Assembly (NCBI GenBank): GCA_004297775.1
Contig: SCUE01000019.1
Location: 62,001-126,000 of the forward strand
Direction of reading: 5' to 3'
DNA length: 64,000 nucleotides
Source: Chloroflexota bacterium
GTDB lineage: Bacteria; Chloroflexota; UBA6077; FW602-bin22
Made by a program: the position numbers and the translations under genes. The notes under the pieces are model-generated. The model was not told the origin of the DNA, did no database searches, and worked only from the letters and a program-made list of their open reading frames with translations. This document shows positions 53,258 through 62,311 of this stretch, piece by piece; the stretch's first letter is position 1; each line of letters opens with the position of its first letter.

Positions 53258-54234
53258 TGGATACCACGCTCGCGCGCGACGATCGTCGACTTCGCGCGCT
53301 TCAGCGTGGTCTGCCACTCTGGCTGGCCCTCGGCGCGGCAGTCGCGCTCGGCGTCACGGTCGCGGCCGATTTCGGCGCCGTTACCGGCGTGCTCGGACGA
53401 TTCCGAATCGATCTGCTCGTGCCAATTCTCGCCCTGACGATCGTGAACTACGGGCTTCGTTTCGGCAAGTGGACCTACTACCTGCACCTGATCGGAGCGC
53501 CGCCGATCGGTCGCCGCGAGAACGCGACGATCTTCTTCGCCGGGCTATCGATGACGATGACGCCGGGAAAGGTCGGCGAGTGGCTGAAATCGTACCTCTT
53601 GCAGATTCGCCACGGCGTGCCGTTTGCGACCTCGGCGCCGATCATCGTGGCCGAGCGCTTGACCGACGGTCTGGCGATGATGCTTCTCGCTATGGCCGGT
53701 CTACTCGGCAACGGCCTCGGATGGGAGATTCTCCTGGCGGTTGCCGCGCTCGGAGCGGCGATCGTTGCGCTGAGTCAGGCACGGACGTTCGTGACGGCCG
53801 TACTCGCGCGCGTTTCCGATTGGCCATTGGTGGGGCCGCGAACGCATCACCTGCTAGCGTTTTATGAGAGTTCGCGCCGGCTGCTGGCGCCACGGCCTCT
53901 GGCGGCGGCGATCGTTGTCGGCGTCGTCTCGTGGGGCGCGGAGTGTTTTGCCTTCTACTTAGTCTTGATCGGTCTTGGGGTCTCGTCATCGATTGGCCTC
54001 GTCGCTCAATCGGCGTTCGTCCTGGCCGTCGCGTCGCTGGCTGGGAGCTTGTCGATGCTGCCGGGTGGACTTGGCGTCGCCGAGGGCAGCATCGCTGGCC
54101 TCCTGTTGTTCCTGGGCGTCACCGACCAGGTGCCTGTCGCCGCCGCGGCCACGCTCGTGATTCGCTTCGCGACACTCTGGTTCGGGGTGGCAATCGGCAC
54201 GATCGCGCTCGCGACGATCGCGCGACGCGCCTGA
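53254..54234 (+). CDS. Lysylphosphatidylglycerol synthase TM region / UPF0104-like membrane protein
   Basis: 326 residues with about eight membrane helices. The flippase-domain features of the AglD/MprF-like family are visible: YGLRFGKWTYYL, MTMTPGKVGEWLKSYLL, and the conserved LSMLPGGLGVAEGSIAGLL near residue 267. There is no synthase domain, so it probably moves or senses a lipid rather than aminoacylating it. Its ATG overlaps the upstream gene. Confidence 0.88.
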   Translation: MMDTTLARDDRRLRALQRGLPLWLALGAAVALGVTVAADFGAVTGVLGRFRIDLLVPILALTIVNYGLRFGKWTYYLHLIGAPPIGRRENATIFFAGLSMTMTPGKVGEWLKSYLLQIRHGVPFATSAPIIVAERLTDGLAMMLLAMAGLLGNGLGWEILLAVAALGAAIVALSQARTFVTAVLARVSDWPLVGPRTHHLLAFYESSRRLLAPRPLAAAIVVGVVSWGAECFAFYLVLIGLGVSSSIGLVAQSAFVLAVASLAGSLSMLPGGLGVAEGSIAGLLLFLGVTDQVPVAAAATLVIRFATLWFGVAIGTIALATIARRA

Positions 54235-54249
54235 CCGTCGCGGGGACGT

Positions 54250-55146
54250 GTGGTGGCTGACACGCGACCGATCGCGCTGGTCGGCTCGACCGCCGTCGGC
54301 AAGAGCGCTCTCGCGATCGCTTACGCGCGCGCGACCGCCACCGAGATCGTGTCCGTCGATTCGCGCTGCGTCTACCGCTACATGGACATCGGCACTGCCA
54401 AACCGAGTCCCGCCGAGCGCTCCGAGATTCGCCACCACCTCGTAGACCTGACCGATCCGGACGAGGAGTTCAGCGTGGCGCGGTTTCTTGGCGCGGTGCG
54501 CGAGGTCGTGGAATCGGCGCGACAGCGCGGACGAGGCCTGATCTTCGTCGGCGGAACCGGATACTGGATGCGCGCACTGCTCGGCGGTGAGACGAGCGCG
54601 GCGGTTCCGCCAGACCCTGGACTGCGGGTCGACCTTGCGTCGTTGGCGCCGGCCGAGCTCGTCGATCGCCTTGCCGCGCTCGATCCGGACGCGGCCGCCC
54701 GTGTCGATCCGTTCAATGCCCGGCGCCTGGTTCGCGCGATCGAGGTCGTGAGGGCGACCGGCCGGCCGTACGCCGAATCGCGCCGTCGGCACCCCGGCAT
54801 CGTCGACGCTCGGATGGTCGGTTTGACGCTGCCCTTGCCGGACTTGGATCGGCGGATTCGCGCGCGCTACGATCAGATGATCGAAGATGGATGGATAGAC
54901 GAAGTTCGGTGGTTACTCGGGCGTGGTTACGCGCCCGAGTTGCCGTCAATGAGCGGCATCGGCTACGCCGAGATCGTTGCGCACGCGCGCGGCGAGATTG
55001 ACATCGCCGAGGCCCTGGAGCGAGCGGGCGCGCGCTGTCGCCGTTTCGCCCGCGCACAGCGTCGATGGTTTCGATCCGACGATCCATCGATCACCTGGTA
55101 TGACTCGCGTGAGGTCGATTGGAGGGACCTGGCATGCAGTTCCTGA
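54250..55146 (+). CDS. miaA: tRNA dimethylallyltransferase
   Basis: 298 residues. Transfers dimethylallyl to adenine 37 of tRNAs that read UNN codons. P-loop GSTAVGKSALAIA is near residue 12, VSVDSRCVYRYMDIGTAKP near residue 38, and FVGGTGYWMRALLGG near residue 100. SGIGYAEIVAHARGE is in the C-terminal part. Several GTG triplets make the exact first codon uncertain by one or two codons. Followed by dapF, whose ATG is 12 bp upstream of the miaA stop. Confidence 0.94.
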   Translation: MVADTRPIALVGSTAVGKSALAIAYARATATEIVSVDSRCVYRYMDIGTAKPSPAERSEIRHHLVDLTDPDEEFSVARFLGAVREVVESARQRGRGLIFVGGTGYWMRALLGGETSAAVPPDPGLRVDLASLAPAELVDRLAALDPDAAARVDPFNARRLVRAIEVVRATGRPYAESRRRHPGIVDARMVGLTLPLPDLDRRIRARYDQMIEDGWIDEVRWLLGRGYAPELPSMSGIGYAEIVAHARGEIDIAEALERAGARCRRFARAQRRWFRSDDPSITWYDSREVDWRDLACSS

Positions 55147-55979
55147 AGATGCACGGCGCCGGCAACGACTTCGTGGTGATCGACAACGTCCGCGGCGATC
55201 TGGCCGCCACCGACTGGACGTCGCTCGCGCGCGCCATGTGCGATCGCCATTTTGGAATCGGTTCTGACGGCATCCTCGTCGCCGAACGGTCTGCGATCGC
55301 GCCGTTCCGTATGCGCATGTTCAATCCGGACGGAAGCGAGTCGGAAATGTGCGGCAACGGCATTCGCTGCTTCGGCAAGTACCTCTATGACCGCGGCCTG
55401 ACCGATGCGACGCGCGTCGCGGTGGAGACGGGCGCCGGTGTTCTGACACTCGATCTCCACGTCCGCGATGGCGCGGTCTCGAGCGTGACGGTGGACATGG
55501 GCGTGCCGGAGTTTCGCCCGGATCGCGTTCCGGTCATCGCCGACGGCGAATTTGCGCGCGACTGCCCGGTCGAAGGGGTCGGCGCGGCCGTGCGCGTTTC
55601 CTGCGTGTCGATGGGGAATCCACACGCGGTGATGTTCATCGACCAGCCGGTCGTGGAGTACGCGCTCGCCGAGGTCGGTCCGCGCGTCGAGCGGCACGCG
55701 ATGTTCCCGCGGAGAGTCAATTTCGAGATCGTTCGACAGGTCTCACCCACCGAATTGGAGGCGCGCGTCTGGGAGCGTGGCGCCGGCCTGACCCTCGCCT
55801 GCGGCACCGGCGCTTGCGCGATCGCGGCAGTCGCGAGGCGTCACGGGCGCATCGGCGACGACGTGACGGTGCGGCTTCCGGGCGGCGCGCTCGACATCCA
55901 CTGGGACGGCCGCGGCGCGATCCTGATGACTGGGCCGGCCGTGCTCGTATTCGAAGGAGTTTGGCGTGGCACGAACTGA
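55134..55979 (+). CDS. dapF: Diaminopimelate epimerase
   Basis: 281 residues. Converts LL- to meso-diaminopimelate for lysine and cell wall. Active-site Cys73 is in SEMCGNGIRCFGKYL, with the second in LACGTGACAIA near residue 223. FMHGAGNDF-type LKMHGAGNDFVV at the start is diagnostic. ATG 55134 has GGAGGG 7 bp upstream and overlaps the miaA end by 13 bp. It overlaps hflX by 14 bp. Confidence 0.95.
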   Translation: MQFLKMHGAGNDFVVIDNVRGDLAATDWTSLARAMCDRHFGIGSDGILVAERSAIAPFRMRMFNPDGSESEMCGNGIRCFGKYLYDRGLTDATRVAVETGAGVLTLDLHVRDGAVSSVTVDMGVPEFRPDRVPVIADGEFARDCPVEGVGAAVRVSCVSMGNPHAVMFIDQPVVEYALAEVGPRVERHAMFPRRVNFEIVRQVSPTELEARVWERGAGLTLACGTGACAIAAVARRHGRIGDDVTVRLPGGALDIHWDGRGAILMTGPAVLVFEGVWRGTN

Positions 55980-57402
55980 TCGTCGGATCGAGGAAGAATC
56001 CGAGACCGCGGAGCGCCCGAGCGGCTACGTCGCTGAGGCGAGGCGCCGCAATGATGACGGCCTCTGGCAGACCGTGCGCGGCGTCGAGCGCGGATTCCTC
56101 GTCGGGGTCGCCCGCGACGGCGGCGATGCGGATTGGCCGACCGAGGAGTCGCTGAATGAGCTGCGACAGTTGGCCACCACCGCTGGCGCGACCGTCGTCG
56201 GGCAGGCCTCGCAGAGACTGCGCGCGCCGCATCCTCGCACATTCATTGGCGCTGGCAAGGTTGCCGAATTGGCGCGACAACGGGCCGAGGAAGGAATCGA
56301 CCTCTACATCTTCGACGATGAGTTGACGCCGTCTCAGGCCCGCAACCTCGAATCCGAGCTTGGCGCGAAGGTCATCGATCGGACCGGTCTGGTCCTCGAC
56401 ATCTTCGGTCAACGCGCCCGCACCTATGAAGGGCGCTTGCAGGTCCAGTTGGCGCAGTATGACTACCTGCTCCCGCGGTTGACCGGCCAATGGACCCATC
56501 TCTCCCGTCAGGAGGGTGGCGTCGGCGCGCGCGGCGGACCCGGCGAAACACAACTGGAAATCGACCGCCGGCGCGTGCGATCCCGGATCGCCGATCTAAA
56601 GCGCGATCTCGATCGCGTTCGACAGACCCGCGGTCTCCATCGCGAACGGCGCGCGTCGCAATCGGTCGCGATGGTCTCACTGGTTGGATACACGAACGCG
56701 GGGAAATCGACGCTCTTGAACGCGCTGACCGGTGCGGGCGTCCTGGCCGAGGACAAACTGTTCGCAACGCTCGACCCGACCACCCGAAGGGTGCGCCTGC
56801 CATCCGGACGCGAGGTTGTCTTTTCCGATACAGTCGGATTCATCCAAAAGCTGCCGTCCTCGGTCGTGGCGGCGTTCCGTGCCACCCTTGAGGAATTGGG
56901 CGGCGCCGACTTGCTCGTTCACGTCGTCGACGCCAGCCACTCGGATGCGTTCGCCCAGGCTGACGAAGTCGACAGCGTGATCGCCTCGCTCGATCTGGTC
57001 GAGAAGCCCGTGATCACCGCGCTCAACAAGATCGACCGGGTGGCCGACGATTGGCCGCCGCAGAGCCTTCCGGAGACGATCGATCGACTGCGCGAATCGC
57101 GCGACAACGCCATCCTGATCGCGGCCGCGAACGGCCGAGGTCTCGACGATCTGCTGCTGGCGGTCGATCGTGCCCTGGCCGAGGATCTCGATGCGCTCGT
57201 GGCCGACATCCCATACGTCGAAGGACACCTCGTGAATCTCTGGCGGACGCGGGGCTCGATCGAGACCGAGGAGTATCAAGCCGATTGCGTGCGGGTCGTC
57301 GGACGACTGCCGCGGAATCTACTGCACCGGTTCGAGCGGTATCGCGTCAGAGTCCCGAATACGCGTGCAGGCCGCCGAGGAACAGGTTCCCGTAGTAGGT
57401 AA
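55966..57402 (+). CDS. hflX: Ribosome-associated GTPase HflX
   Basis: 478 residues. N-terminal HflX domain (NLESELGAKVIDRTGLVLDIFGQRA) with the glycine-rich GGVGARGGPGETQLEIDRRR signature. The G domain follows with SLVGYTNAGKST, DTVGF and NKID. It rescues stalled or stressed ribosomes. GTG 55966 has AGGAG upstream. Its last 56 bp overlap the convergent ccsA gene, so the C-terminal tail is read antisense to another gene. Confidence 0.95.
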   Translation: MARTDRRIEEESETAERPSGYVAEARRRNDDGLWQTVRGVERGFLVGVARDGGDADWPTEESLNELRQLATTAGATVVGQASQRLRAPHPRTFIGAGKVAELARQRAEEGIDLYIFDDELTPSQARNLESELGAKVIDRTGLVLDIFGQRARTYEGRLQVQLAQYDYLLPRLTGQWTHLSRQEGGVGARGGPGETQLEIDRRRVRSRIADLKRDLDRVRQTRGLHRERRASQSVAMVSLVGYTNAGKSTLLNALTGAGVLAEDKLFATLDPTTRRVRLPSGREVVFSDTVGFIQKLPSSVVAAFRATLEELGGADLLVHVVDASHSDAFAQADEVDSVIASLDLVEKPVITALNKIDRVADDWPPQSLPETIDRLRESRDNAILIAAANGRGLDDLLLAVDRALAEDLDALVADIPYVEGHLVNLWRTRGSIETEEYQADCVRVVGRLPRNLLHRFERYRVRVPNTRAGRRGTGSRSR

Positions 57403-58162
57403 AGAGCGTCGCCGCGAAGCCGAGCAGGAGTAGCGCGCTGGTCCGTGTCCCGCGCCACGAACGGATCGAGTGCGCGTGCAGGTACCCGGCGTAAATGAGC
57501 CAGGTCGTGAGGGCAGCGGTTTCCTTCGGGTCCCACCCCCAGTACCGTCCCCAGGCGACGTTTCCCCAGGCCGCGCCGAGGATCAAGACGAGCGCCATAC
57601 ACGGAAACCCGAGCATGACCGCTCGGTAGCACGTTGCGTCGATGTCGACCTGCCGCGGCAGCCAGGTGTGACGGTCGTTCTTCTGGATCAAGTACATGAT
57701 CGCGCCACCGCACGCGACCGCGAACGCGCCGTAGGCAATGACCGCCATCGCGACGTGGACCGTCAGCAGGAGGTTATTCTGTAGCGCCGGTATCAGCGGA
57801 CTGATTTGCGAAGCCGGCGCCGGAATCGTGCGCGCGTAGACGAGCAGGAGCGTCGGGACCGGCAGGACGAACGCGCCAAGCGAGCGCGAGCGGAACTGCC
57901 GTTCGATGTAGGCGTACGCGAGCGTTGTACCCCAGGCGAAGGCGACCGCGAATTCGTACTGACTCGAGTATGGGGCGTGGCCGGCGGCAATCCAACGCGT
58001 CGTGAGAGCCAGTGTTTCGACCGCCAGGCTCAGATACAGCGTCAGTGACGCATACGCGCCGAGGGTCTCCCGTCGAAGGAGGAGCATTGCGGTGTAGAAC
58101 GCCCACGCAAGCGCCAGAGTTGTGAGGGATGCCGCGACGAGATAGATTGACAGAACTTCCAA
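57347..58162 (-). CDS. ccsA: Cytochrome c assembly protein CcsA
   Basis: 271 residues of the System II heme-handling protein, about seven or eight helices. The tryptophan-rich loop GNVAWGRYWGWDPKE (about 200-214) presents heme. His residues at about 136, 229 and 266 (LLTVHVAM, YAGYLHAH, LHAYSGL) are candidate ligands. The start is a TTG directly after the resB stop, with GGAG upstream. With ResB it transfers heme to apocytochrome c. Its 3' end overlaps hflX. Confidence 0.94.
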   Translation of the reverse strand: MEVLSIYLVAASLTTLALAWAFYTAMLLLRRETLGAYASLTLYLSLAVETLALTTRWIAAGHAPYSSQYEFAVAFAWGTTLAYAYIERQFRSRSLGAFVLPVPTLLLVYARTIPAPASQISPLIPALQNNLLLTVHVAMAVIAYGAFAVACGGAIMYLIQKNDRHTWLPRQVDIDATCYRAVMLGFPCMALVLILGAAWGNVAWGRYWGWDPKETAALTTWLIYAGYLHAHSIRSWRGTRTSALLLLGFAATLFTYYGNLFLGGLHAYSGL

Positions 58163-59605
58163 CTAAGAACTCCGTAACGATTGGGAAGAGAACCGTGCTT
58201 CGATGGAGCCGATCAACCCGCGAAACTCGTCGGCGAAACCGGGATCGCGTAGCGTCGCGCCAGCGACCCAGACGCGAGTTCCATCGCCGTCGTGCAATCG
58301 GGCGAGAGCCCAGACGCGTCGGTGCGGGAAGTAGAACACGGCCAGGATTCCGCCGAGCATCAGCCCAGCCGCGATGAAGAAGAGGGGAGCCCCGGGGTCG
58401 CGAACCGCCTGAAGTCCGGCGAACTGCGATTCGCGGGTGAACGTGAACTCGAGATCGTTCCATCGACTGGCCGTTCGCTGCGTCAGGACGCCGCCGAACA
58501 GTGGATCCTGCCCGCCAAGCGGATAGCCGAACATCGCGATCTGTCCCGGTCGCACGGTCGCGTCGTCGGCGCCGTCCGGTCCAACCAGGTCGATCGACAA
58601 ACCCTCGCTTGGGAGCCGGAAGAACCCAACCGATCGGAAGCCGTACGGCAGAGCCGTGAACGCCAACGGTATCGAATCCTGGAAGATCAGATTCTCGCGC
58701 TTGCGTACTTCGATCGCGACCGCCTGACCGAAGTACGCCTGGTGGAGTCGAACCGGCCCGACGACCAGCGGTTCGTTGACACGGATCGTCGCGCGCTGAA
58801 CCTCGCGCCCGTCATCGAATACGACGACCTCGCTCCGGTAGTCCTTCGCCCCGCCGGCCAGGTAGTACTCGTCGACAAAGGTATCGACCCGGAGCGAGTA
58901 CGTGGTGCCGAGTCCGACCGGCCGCGTCGCGCCGACTGGAATGACGAATCCATCGTTGCGCTGGCCGAAGATGCCGGTCGTCGCGCCACCGGCCAGAAGC
59001 AGGACCAATCCGAGGTGATTGACGAATGTCGCCAGCCGAAATAGGCGATATCGGTCGGCGAACACGTGGATGCCGCCGTCGGAGGCGCGCGTGATCGTGG
59101 CGCGGTAGCCGGCCTTGCGCATGATCGCCGCGACCTGCTCCCCGGCGTCGCTCGGCGACATCGCCAGCCCGGAGGTCCGCGCGCGCGGATCGGCGTGCTC
59201 GAAGAATGCGATCGGTCGCGTCAGCGGCTGATCGAACACGCCGCGCCAGATCGCGGGCCAGCGCTTGAGGGTACACGCGATGACGCTCACGGTCAAAACG
59301 CCGAGCAGCGCCCGGTATCCCGACGCGTTGAAGATGTCGAACAGGCCGAGGCGATACATCAGGGGCGCGGCGAACGCGCCGTACTGGCGCTCCATCGCCA
59401 CGACCCACCGATCGACCAGCATCTGATCGGATCGCATCGGCGGCGGGATCTGGGAGATGCCGGTTCCAGCGAACGTCAGCAGGACGAGCACCAGGATCAA
59501 TCCGAGTGCGAATCGGACGTTCGAGAGCAGTCGCCACGGTCGCATCAGTGGCGTCTGGGGCGATGCGAGGCCGGCCGGCGCCTCGGTGACCTGGGTGGCG
59601 CTCAT
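58163..59605 (-). CDS. resB: Cytochrome c assembly protein ResB (Ccs1)
   Basis: 480 residues: four membrane helices and a large external domain between helices three and four. LSNVRFALGLILVLVLLTFAGTGISQIP at the start and FVNHLGLVLLLAGG (with the conserved His) are typical of ResB. It partners CcsA, and overlaps tlpA by 4 bp. The order tlpA-resB-ccsA is a compact System II cluster. No c-type cytochrome gene is in the window. Confidence 0.94.
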   Translation of the reverse strand: MSATQVTEAPAGLASPQTPLMRPWRLLSNVRFALGLILVLVLLTFAGTGISQIPPPMRSDQMLVDRWVVAMERQYGAFAAPLMYRLGLFDIFNASGYRALLGVLTVSVIACTLKRWPAIWRGVFDQPLTRPIAFFEHADPRARTSGLAMSPSDAGEQVAAIMRKAGYRATITRASDGGIHVFADRYRLFRLATFVNHLGLVLLLAGGATTGIFGQRNDGFVIPVGATRPVGLGTTYSLRVDTFVDEYYLAGGAKDYRSEVVVFDDGREVQRATIRVNEPLVVGPVRLHQAYFGQAVAIEVRKRENLIFQDSIPLAFTALPYGFRSVGFFRLPSEGLSIDLVGPDGADDATVRPGQIAMFGYPLGGQDPLFGGVLTQRTASRWNDLEFTFTRESQFAGLQAVRDPGAPLFFIAAGLMLGGILAVFYFPHRRVWALARLHDGDGTRVWVAGATLRDPGFADEFRGLIGSIEARFSSQSLRSS

Positions 59606-60201
59606 GCGATCTTTTGGACCAATCCGTCCAGCGTGGCACGATTCATCGGGCCGATGTGGACGCCGCGTACGACACCCTCGCGATCGATTGCAAACGTCGT
59701 CGGCAGAGCGTTGATACCGTACGCCCGCGCGACCGCGCCGTCGATGTCGAGGAGCGGCGTGAAGGCGACGTTGAGCGTCCGTAGGTACCGTTCAGCCGTC
59801 GCCGTGTCCTCTTTGAAATTGATCGCGACGATGGTGAGCGACGCGCTAGCGAATCGTCGCGCTGCGTCGTCCAGCTCCGGCATCTCGGCCCGGCACGGCG
59901 GGCACCAGGTCGCCCAGAAGTTCACCAGGATCGGGCGACCGCGCGCGGCGGTCAGGCTGAATGTGCGATCGCTCACCGTCGGCAACTCGAACGATGGCGC
60001 GGGCTGTCCGATCTTCGGCGCGGCGCCGGTGCCGCCGGAGGCGACTGCGCTAGCCTGGCTGGGGGACCCTTCCAGCGCGTACACCGCTGCCGCCACGACC
60101 AAGCCGATCGCGATCAGGATCGCAATCTGACGCGGCGCGTCACTCCACGTGCGCTCGCCTGGCCGCGCCTCACCGACGACGACGTCGAACCGTTTCGCCA
60201 T
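59602..60201 (-). CDS. TlpA/ResA-type thiol-disulfide oxidoreductase
   Basis: 199 residues with one N-terminal membrane helix (about 25-42), then a thioredoxin fold with WCPPC (residues 99-103), NFWATWCPPC, and INALPTTFAIDREG. It should keep the heme-binding Cys pair of apocytochromes reduced outside the membrane, as ResA does. ATG 60201 has AAGG upstream; a TATAAT lies 34 bp before it on the minus strand. Confidence 0.93.
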   Translation of the reverse strand: MAKRFDVVVGEARPGERTWSDAPRQIAILIAIGLVVAAAVYALEGSPSQASAVASGGTGAAPKIGQPAPSFELPTVSDRTFSLTAARGRPILVNFWATWCPPCRAEMPELDDAARRFASASLTIVAINFKEDTATAERYLRTLNVAFTPLLDIDGAVARAYGINALPTTFAIDREGVVRGVHIGPMNRATLDGLVQKIA

Positions 60202-60235
60202 CGGACACCTTCGCTGCAAAGCTTCCCGAGCGGCG

Positions 60236-60241
60236 ATTATA
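60236..60241 (-). promoter_or_regulatory. -10 element for the tlpA-resB-ccsA genes
   Basis: A perfect minus-strand TATAAT lies 34 bp upstream of the tlpA ATG. TTGAGC, 15 bp further upstream, is a possible -35 with short spacing. Confidence 0.55.
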
Positions 60242-60377
60242 GGGACGGGTGCGGCGGCTCAACTCGGAGGCGAGAAGTGATTGACATAACGCTCATGATC
60301 CAGTCCTTCACGGCGCGCTATGACTCTCATCCTGGTTCAAACCGGCGGCGTGTCAGTCGGAATGGAGCGACGACGCC

Positions 60378-61355
60378 TCAGGCGGATTCGGCGTGCGGAA
60401 CGGTCTCGCCGAAGGCGCGTGAATGGATGTCGCGCAGGCGGCGGGCGGCGACCTTGGTATAGATGCGTGTCGTATCGGCGCTCTCGTGGCCGAGCAGATC
60501 CTGAACCGCCGCCAGATCGCCGGTTTCGGCGACGAGGTGGGTGGCGAACCAGGCCCGGAATCGGTGGGGCGTCAGGCCGCTGTCGGCCAGTCCAGCCTGA
60601 GTCGCCAGCGACCAGATGATCTCGCGCACCGCGTTCGTCGAGAGCGTCGCCGGGCGGCGCGCCGCCCGGTCGTGGCGTGAGAAGACCGGTAGGGCGGCCA
60701 GCCCGCGGCCGATTGCCGTGTCCGCGCGCGTGACCAGATAGTCGTCGATCGCCGCCCAGGCCGCCTGAGTGAACAAGACGAGGCGCTGTTTGCCACCCTT
60801 GCCGGTGATGATCGCGCCGTTCGTCGAGTGATTCAGATCGCCGCGTCGCAAAGAGACGAGTTCTGAGACCCGCACACCCGAGCCGCGCAGCGTTTCGACG
60901 ATCGCGATATCGCGTCGCCGCGCGAGATCGGCCGGCCGTGACGTGGGCAGAGGTATGGTCCGCGCCGCCGCCAGGACCCGTTCGACGACGTCATCGGCCG
61001 GCACGCGCGGTAGGGCTCGGTGTCGTCGTCCGCGCAACGCCGCCAGCCGCAATTGCATCGCCTCGAGCTGCAGGTCCGGCCGTATCTCCTCACGCACCAG
61101 GTAGGCATAGAAGCGCGACACGGCGGTCGTGTACGTCTCGATCGTCGAGCGCGGAACCTTCTCGCGCGCGAGTTGCCGCGTGAAATCGAGTGGAAGCTCG
61201 ATCGCCAGATCGGCGACATCCTGGATCGTTGGCGCGCGATCGTCGCGGTATTCGAGAAGCCGGCGCAGCGCGACGCCGTACGTCCGGACTGTCGCCGGCG
61301 AACGTCCGATCTCGAGGTCGGCCAGGAATCGCGCGATCGCGGCGTTGATGAGCAC
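60378..61355 (-). CDS. Tyrosine recombinase, XerC/XerD-like
   Basis: 325 residues. A SAM-like N-terminal DNA-binding domain (about 1-95) is followed by the catalytic domain, with the full set Arg162 (GSGVRVSEL), Lys189 (GKGGKQRLV), His264/Arg267 (TPHRFRAWF), His290 (LLGHESADT) and nucleophile Tyr299 (RIYTKV). It could be a chromosome-dimer resolvase or an element integrase. No other phage or plasmid gene is near, which favours a Xer role. GTG 61355 follows GATACT by 9 bp. Confidence 0.92.
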   Translation of the reverse strand: MLINAAIARFLADLEIGRSPATVRTYGVALRRLLEYRDDRAPTIQDVADLAIELPLDFTRQLAREKVPRSTIETYTTAVSRFYAYLVREEIRPDLQLEAMQLRLAALRGRRHRALPRVPADDVVERVLAAARTIPLPTSRPADLARRRDIAIVETLRGSGVRVSELVSLRRGDLNHSTNGAIITGKGGKQRLVLFTQAAWAAIDDYLVTRADTAIGRGLAALPVFSRHDRAARRPATLSTNAVREIIWSLATQAGLADSGLTPHRFRAWFATHLVAETGDLAAVQDLLGHESADTTRIYTKVAARRLRDIHSRAFGETVPHAESA

Positions 61356-61364
61356 GCCGTGAAG

Positions 61365-61370
61365 AGTATC
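61365..61370 (-). promoter_or_regulatory. Candidate -10 for the recombinase
   Basis: GATACT on the minus strand ends 9 bp before the GTG at 61355, with no ribosome binding site. It differs from the recurrent TATACT by one base. Confidence 0.35.
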
Positions 61371-61534
61371 GACCGCTCGCTCAAAGCGAACTTAGAAGGC
61401 AGTCAGCGGGAGCCGGTCTATTTGGCTCGGAGCGTCAGAAGCGTACCCAAGTGAGGTTCGCGTGAACTCCCAGCAGGGCGAATTCACTCGATTCGGGTCA
61501 GATCGACCAAGTGGTTCGAAGTAAGAAGTAAGAT

Positions 61535-61588
61535 CGCGCACATTAATGGGTCGTTTAAGTCAGCTTATCAAACCCATGAATGTGCGCG
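61535..61588. repeat. Long inverted repeat between moaD-moaE fusion and recombinase
   Basis: CGCGCACATTAATGGGT (61535-61551) and ACCCATGAATGTGCGCG (61572-61588) pair over 17 positions with one mismatch around a 20-base loop. On the minus strand it lies 39 bp after the moaD-moaE fusion stop and is followed by a T-rich stretch, so it could end that transcript. The unusual length and the nearby recombinase also leave open a protein-binding or recombination site. Confidence 0.6.
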
Positions 61589-61626
61589 GACGCGATAGGA
61601 CTCCGGATTGGGGGGTTGGCGCCGGC

Positions 61627-62286
61627 TCAGGCGTGCATGCCGATCCAGACCGCGCCGTCTTTCCAGACCTCGCGCTTCCAGATCGGTACGATGTCCTTCA
61701 CACGGTTGATTGCGTAGTGGCAGGCCTCGAACGCGGCCGCTCGGTGTGGCGACGCGACCGAGATGACGATCGACGCGTCGCCGATCGCGCAGCGGCCGAG
61801 CCGATGGACCATCGCGACGCCATCCAATCTGAACTTTTCCCGAATCTCGTCGCCGATCTCGGCCATCTTCGCCTCGGCCATTCCTGGATACGCCTCGTAC
61901 TCCAGATAGTCCACGACTCGACCTTCGCTATGGTCGCGCACCGTGCCGATGAACGTGACGACCGCGCCACAAGATGGGTGCTCGACGAGTCGCTCGACTT
62001 CGCGCGCGTCCAGGACTTCTTCTGTCAACCAGAACCGTGACTGTCCACCGCTCACCGGCGGCAGCAGCGCGAGCTCGTCGGCACCGGTCACAACGTGCGA
62101 TATGGCAACGAATTCCTTGTTCACGACCGGACGCGCCGCCGCGAGCAGGGGTCCCAGCGATGGAACGCGCTGCCCAACGAGCGCGATGACGTCGGACATA
62201 GTCGCGCCGGCCTGAAGCGCCAGGGAGATCTCGGAACTGCCGGCCCGCTCGCGAAACGCCGCGAAGAGACGTACCGTCACGTTCAT
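61627..62286 (-). CDS. MoaD-MoaE fusion, molybdopterin synthase
   Basis: 219 residues combining both subunits of molybdopterin synthase in one chain. Residues 1-80 are a MoaD sulfur carrier (NVTVRLFAAFRERAG) whose diglycine (PPVSGGQS) is internal here. From about residue 85 the MoaE catalytic part follows (GAVVTFIGTVRDHSEG, LEYEAYPGMAE, VHRLGRCAIGD and VPIWKREVWKDG). A free C-terminal Gly-Gly would be needed to carry sulfur, so cleavage after it is likely, as in mycobacterial MoaX. ATG 62286 was chosen; an earlier in-frame GTG at 62352 overlaps the upstream gene. Confidence 0.92.
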   Translation of the reverse strand: MNVTVRLFAAFRERAGSSEISLALQAGATMSDVIALVGQRVPSLGPLLAAARPVVNKEFVAISHVVTGADELALLPPVSGGQSRFWLTEEVLDAREVERLVEHPSCGAVVTFIGTVRDHSEGRVVDYLEYEAYPGMAEAKMAEIGDEIREKFRLDGVAMVHRLGRCAIGDASIVISVASPHRAAAFEACHYAINRVKDIVPIWKREVWKDGAVWIGMHA

Positions 62287-62311
62287 GGCCAGATCGAGAT
62301 CTGCCCCTGGA

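Noticed and set aside
60280..60292. TTGACATAAC as a promoter -35
   Set aside because: No -10 hexamer follows at 16-18 bp on that strand, and the same string occurs inside argF coding sequence (near 7956).
60340..60360. tRNA-like T-arm sequence (GGTTCAAACC)
   Set aside because: The surrounding bases do not form a T stem or any acceptor, D or anticodon arm.
60277..60462. Small plus-strand frame beginning GTG ATT GAC ATA
   Set aside because: It runs antisense into the recombinase C-terminus, and the second half is Arg-rich shadow sequence.
61517..61531. Direct repeat AAGTAAGAAGTAAG near the recombinase
   Set aside because: Only two short copies; no target-site duplication partner or second copy elsewhere, so an att site or insertion end is not supported.
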